From contig NC_088327.1 in the NCBI RefSeq assembly GCF_036884655.1, forward strand, positions 13,711,001 to 13,775,000: a DNA stretch of 64,000 nucleotides, written 5' to 3'. The stretch comes from Musa acuminata AAA Group. Its lineage: Eukaryota; Streptophyta; Magnoliopsida; Zingiberales; Musaceae. Below, piece by piece: positions 60,090 to 64,000 of this stretch (position 1 is its first letter; each line of letters starts with the position of its first letter). The position numbers were made by a program, and so were the translations under genes. Below the pieces are notes generated by a model, which worked only from the letters and a program-made list of their open reading frames with translations, made no database searches and had not been told where the DNA came from.

Positions 60090-63000
60090 TCAACCTTGCA
60101 CTGACACTTCCAGAGAAGAAATTCCAGTACCCGAAGAATTAAGAATGGGGTCATCTTCCTCAACTCTGTTCTCAAGAACTAGTTCCATTACTGCACTAGT
60201 TTCAGGAGAGGATTTGATTGGATTGTTAGAACTACCTTCTACTTCAGCTTTCTTGACTTTGATCTTTGAATTTGAAAATTTTGTCTTTGTGGCAACTGAT
60301 TTCAATTCAGTTGCCACAACTTTTGGTTTCTGAGATGGAAGTTTTGGAAGTGATTTTTGAGTGGGAATATTTGAAGTCGAGTTCCCTCTATTGGTTGCAG
60401 CAGCTTCATTCAGCTTGGTTGAGGAGGGAGTCAAGCATGGGCTCCCACATGACATGCTAGCTTCTGAAGGAATGTCTGATGCAGCAACAGATGCCTTGTG
60501 ACGACCAAGCTTTGGCGACCTAGCTCGCGTTGGTGGGATCTGACACAAGACCAGAGATAAATTGCAAGACATGTTTTTAACAAATACAAACTTAAGGAAA
60601 ACATGGATATCATAATATTGATGTCAAATCACAGAATACTATAGGAATAAAAAAGAATTAGCATAAATATTATGGATGAGAAGGGTTTTCAACATTCTTC
60701 GTGTTTGCCATGTAAGAGACTATTTAGAAGGTCAAATATTATAATAAAATTTGGCGCACTTCAAATCTAAAGAAAAAGATCTTAACAAGACTAAAATTTA
60801 TCCAAAGGACAGCTAAGTTGATGTGAGAAAGATTTCTTATTAATCATATCATTTTTTAGCTCTAATTAGATCAATAGTTAAATATGGCGGTCTTATATGG
60901 TGTGGGCAGCTATTTTGAAAGTCGAGTCATGGTATGCAATTTTAAATAAAATCATTTTCTTATGGAAGCAGGTCCTTATCCTCTATTTCTTTCTTTCTTC
61001 AGTCTGTTTTGTGCATCTTTCTTCTTCTAGCCTGTCTCATTCTGCTATGGGAATAAAGCATTTGTCTTGCAGATGAAAACATGAGAGGCTTTTACAAAAG
61101 TCTTTCAAATTTCCTCCATAAACCATTGCGTATTTCTCAGAGCCACGATAAGGTCACCACCTTCTGTAGGATTACACAAGGATTAAGGTTAGACCCTATA
61201 GTCACTCAGTACTAAGTGCACAATCGCAAAAAAATTTCCATTTCAAGAATGAAAGTTCATGCTGCTTAAGGGTTCTATGTGATCAATATGGTCTTCATAC
61301 TGAAGATACAAGTATGTACAACAAAAAGCTGTAACATAATCTAAAAAGAGGACAAAGAAACAGAAAACCATAACACCTTCCTCAATGGACACACTCGCAG
61401 ATGCACATGCACACATGCAAATGCAAATACACACACACGCGCATACAGAAAAACTAAAAACAAAAACAAAAATAAACAAAAAGTGTGGCTAAGATTGGTT
61501 CCGAGCAGAATCCTGGTAAAGGATGTTGACAGATCACTAATACATTAAAGCTATGTTTACAATATTTAGCCATTCATAATAGAGAATCAGATACAGACAG
61601 AATCAGAATCAGATACCCACCTTCTTTAGTTCAACTTTCGGAGGACCAGGTTCCTGATAAAAATTTGGCATTGGTGTTGCCTTAAATGTCAAGCTCTTCC
61701 TTAGCCGTCTGATCTCAGCCTCTTGATTCTCCTATATTATACAACTTAGTAGATAACTTGGCTCAACTGAGAAAGCTTCCCAGAGATATTGACTAAAGAA
61801 AGAAAAAGATCATCTTAAATTCCCTAGAAGATGTTACCTTTGATCTTGCCTGCAGGTTAGTCTTTTCCATTTCCTTTGCATGATTTTTCTCTTCAAGTTT
61901 CGTGAAAAACTGAGAAAAAAATGAAATAGAATAATTACTGATGAAAAATTTATTAAAAGATGAAAAGTCAATCCACTGACTGACCTCCTTTCGTTTCTCA
62001 GCACGCTCATCCAACCTGAAACTGAAACAAGAAATAGCACCCTTTCTTCCACAAGGAGTGGAACCACTAGAAAAGACAAACATCAACCCAAATATTTAGA
62101 AAATAGAGAACAAGTAACACTTTCACAATCATGCCATATTTAATAAACAAGCATAAAAAGATAGAAGGTAGTGGAGTGAACATCATCATTATTTTTCACT
62201 GAAAACAAGTGCCTAAAGGGCTTTGTATACTCATCAATTGACCTGTAATGACATGTTAATCCTTGCAGCTCAAACAAAAATGATCTAAAGGAAACCAGTT
62301 TAATTATGTGATAAATAATCAAGCAGTAGGATGCCAAAATGGTAGAGGATACACAAATAATGAAAATATCACATCTTTATTCTTTTTGTATCGGCCTGAG
62401 TACCATGGTTTGGATGAGGAGAGCCATTGCATTTGTTAATACTTCATAATAATACGTTCTATTGCAGTCTTGTAATTTAGTATTGAAAAGTAATTACATT
62501 AAAATTATGGCTCATACCGGGGCACATATTGTTCATTTTTATTTTTACTTGTAATTGAGTATTGAAAAGTATTTGTATAAAAACATATGGCTCATACCAA
62601 GGCATATATTGTTCATTTTTATTTTTATGTTCATTTACTGATACCAGACAAGATAGGTCAGTGTACCATCTGATGTATTGGATATCATATGGTACCCATC
62701 TAAAATGTTAATGAGACTTGTATCGCACCAGTATTCAAAACCTTGGTATGACCATCATTGTCTGTGTCTTATAAGGAGTATGAAAAAATCATAAAAATCA
62801 TAGAAATAAAAGAATGTGAATAAAAAACAGATGTTTTGACTTTTGATACACAAAACTTACTCTCCAGTTTCGGTACCATTGACAGTTGCATCCAACGAGC
62901 CAGTCTTCTTGGGCTAGTATCAAAAATGTAGTTGAAAGTTTTAGTAAACATAACCATATTATTAGTTAATGCACCACAGATATAACAGTCTATGGTGCTA

Positions 63001-63693
63001 ATTAGAAAGAGAAGACTCACAAGTGATCTCCGAGAGCCATGTGCAGCAGCCGAGGAAGTTTTCTTACCAGGAAGAACACCTGTACTGAGACCACAGGATT
63101 TGACCAAGGAGAGGTTGGAATATCATAGAACCAAATAGAAATAGAAGAAAGCAAACCGTTTGTAATTGATGATGAATCTTTAGGCTGCCTCATAACTGTG
63201 GCGCCCTTCCTCAAACTACTGCCAAGATGACCTTTCGAAGGAAACGAAACACTCTGTGAAAGAACATGTTTTTTCTTCTGGAATTCTTTTGAATGACCAT
63301 TCTGACCACCTTGTTCCTTCTGTGCTTTCTTTAATTGATCACCTCTATCAGATCCTGATTTCTGGACATAGAAGTGTCACCTTAAATCATAATCCACTTA
63401 ACTTTCTTTTACAGAGTAAGAAGCTGAAAAAGACAAATGAAAGTGAATACCTCCGGGAGACTGAAATCTTTGATCGCTGTAGCAGATTCAGATCCTTCAT
63501 TACCCTCTCCAGGATAATCAACTTCTGTAACTTTAGGTTCATCTACAGAGCTGTCACCATCGGCTTTGACAGCATCACCGCTGTCGCTAACTTCATCATC
63601 CGTGTTGATATTCGACATAAATCCATTGGCCTTTGGATCTGTCTCAAGAGTTCCTTTTTCGGGCTCCAGTTCAATTCCATCACCAGATTCCAT
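60090..63693 (-). CDS. WVD2-like/TPX2-domain microtubule-associated protein, nine exons
   Basis: Exons: 63693-63451, 63361-63157, 63079-63021, 62913-62861, 62242-about 62168, 62066-61985, 61909-61838, 61731-61621, 60539-60090, about 449 residues. The N-terminus is acidic. The basic middle includes [14 protein letters not shown] and [18 protein letters not shown]. The TPX2 C-terminal domain lies at about 227-311: [67 protein letters not shown]. The KLEEK motif defines WVD2/WDL proteins, which bind and bundle cortical microtubules and influence cell elongation and twist. Exon joins keep the frame, except that the donor of the fifth exon is not GT at the expected place. The ATG was chosen because a TTGCAG acceptor lies 16-21 bp upstream of it, which excludes the longer frame. 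Confidence 0.87.
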
Positions 63694-64000
63694 CTCTTGG
63701 AAGACCACTCTGCAACATTTCATTTCAAAAAGTTCATCTTTCAATCGCTCCATGACAACTGCATTAGGTTATAATCGGAAGCACCGTGTAATATAAAATG
63801 AAACAAACTACTCGCTTCAATTCCACTTCAGCTATACCTACTCGAGCAACTGGAGTGTCCCTCCTCGTACAACTACACAGTGACGCGAAAAGATCTATGT
63901 GATCCAGTAGCTAATCCTATTGTGCTAAACCAAAATTGTCGATGAAATCACAAGAAACATACTCACACTCAAAGATCTACAGACTTCTCACTGTTCCCCG
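63694..64000 (-). other. 5' UTR and upstream region of the WVD2-like gene
   Basis: Bases 63694-63709 are likely 5' UTR joined to the first coding exon after an AG acceptor (complement of CTGCAACAT at 63710), so an intron probably lies in the leader. The remainder to the window edge would hold that intron and upstream leader or promoter. No coding sequence was seen. Confidence 0.55.

Overview
This is nuclear DNA from a flowering plant. The evidence is intron-bearing genes with plant-specific products, plus dense LTR retrotransposons of the Ty1/copia SIRE/Maximus and Tork/Angela types, an Ale-like copia and a reduced Ty3/gypsy element. The mix and the LTR styles suggest a monocot, perhaps Zingiberales (banana/Ensete relatives). 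That assignment is inference from memory of such genomes, not a database match. No bacterial, organellar, rRNA, tRNA or CRISPR features were seen.

Layout. Positions 1-41065 are a retrotransposon nest. The outermost layer is an old minus-strand copia (O; 1-3535, 12931-12945, 21601-21995). It is split by a SIRE element on the plus strand (3536-12930) and by a minus-strand Angela-like element A (12946-21600, perfect TSD gttac). A second Angela-like element B enters O at 21996 and stops abruptly at 40476. B is split by element C of the same family (24160-32575, two 1496-bp LTRs) and by a reduced gypsy element G (32812-38531, TSD caaac). The 5' LTR of G is split in turn by a SIRE solo LTR (36293-38382, TSD caaag). 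All coding regions in the nest are broken except the gag frame of C.

Positions 41066-46466 hold gene debris: a pseudogene of starch synthase II, a broken HSP20-like gene, an inverted chimeric copy made from parts of both, a second starch synthase II relic, and a tandem array of a small LTR element. A decayed Ale-like copia with 137-bp LTRs follows (46729-51748).

Positions 53927-63693 hold two apparently intact host genes, both on the minus strand. One is a seven-exon gene for a multi-zinc-knuckle (CCHC) protein of 462 residues. The other is a nine-exon gene for a WVD2-like/TPX2-domain microtubule-associated protein of about 449 residues. Two telo-boxes lie just upstream of the zinc-knuckle gene.

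The least explained signals are: (i) an array of four stem-loops with different stems but the same loop in the 5' leaders of A and C; (ii) primer-binding-site copies multiplied inside the gypsy LTR ends; (iii) the inverted chimeric starch-synthase/HSP20 duplication, which would fold into a hairpin RNA if transcribed.
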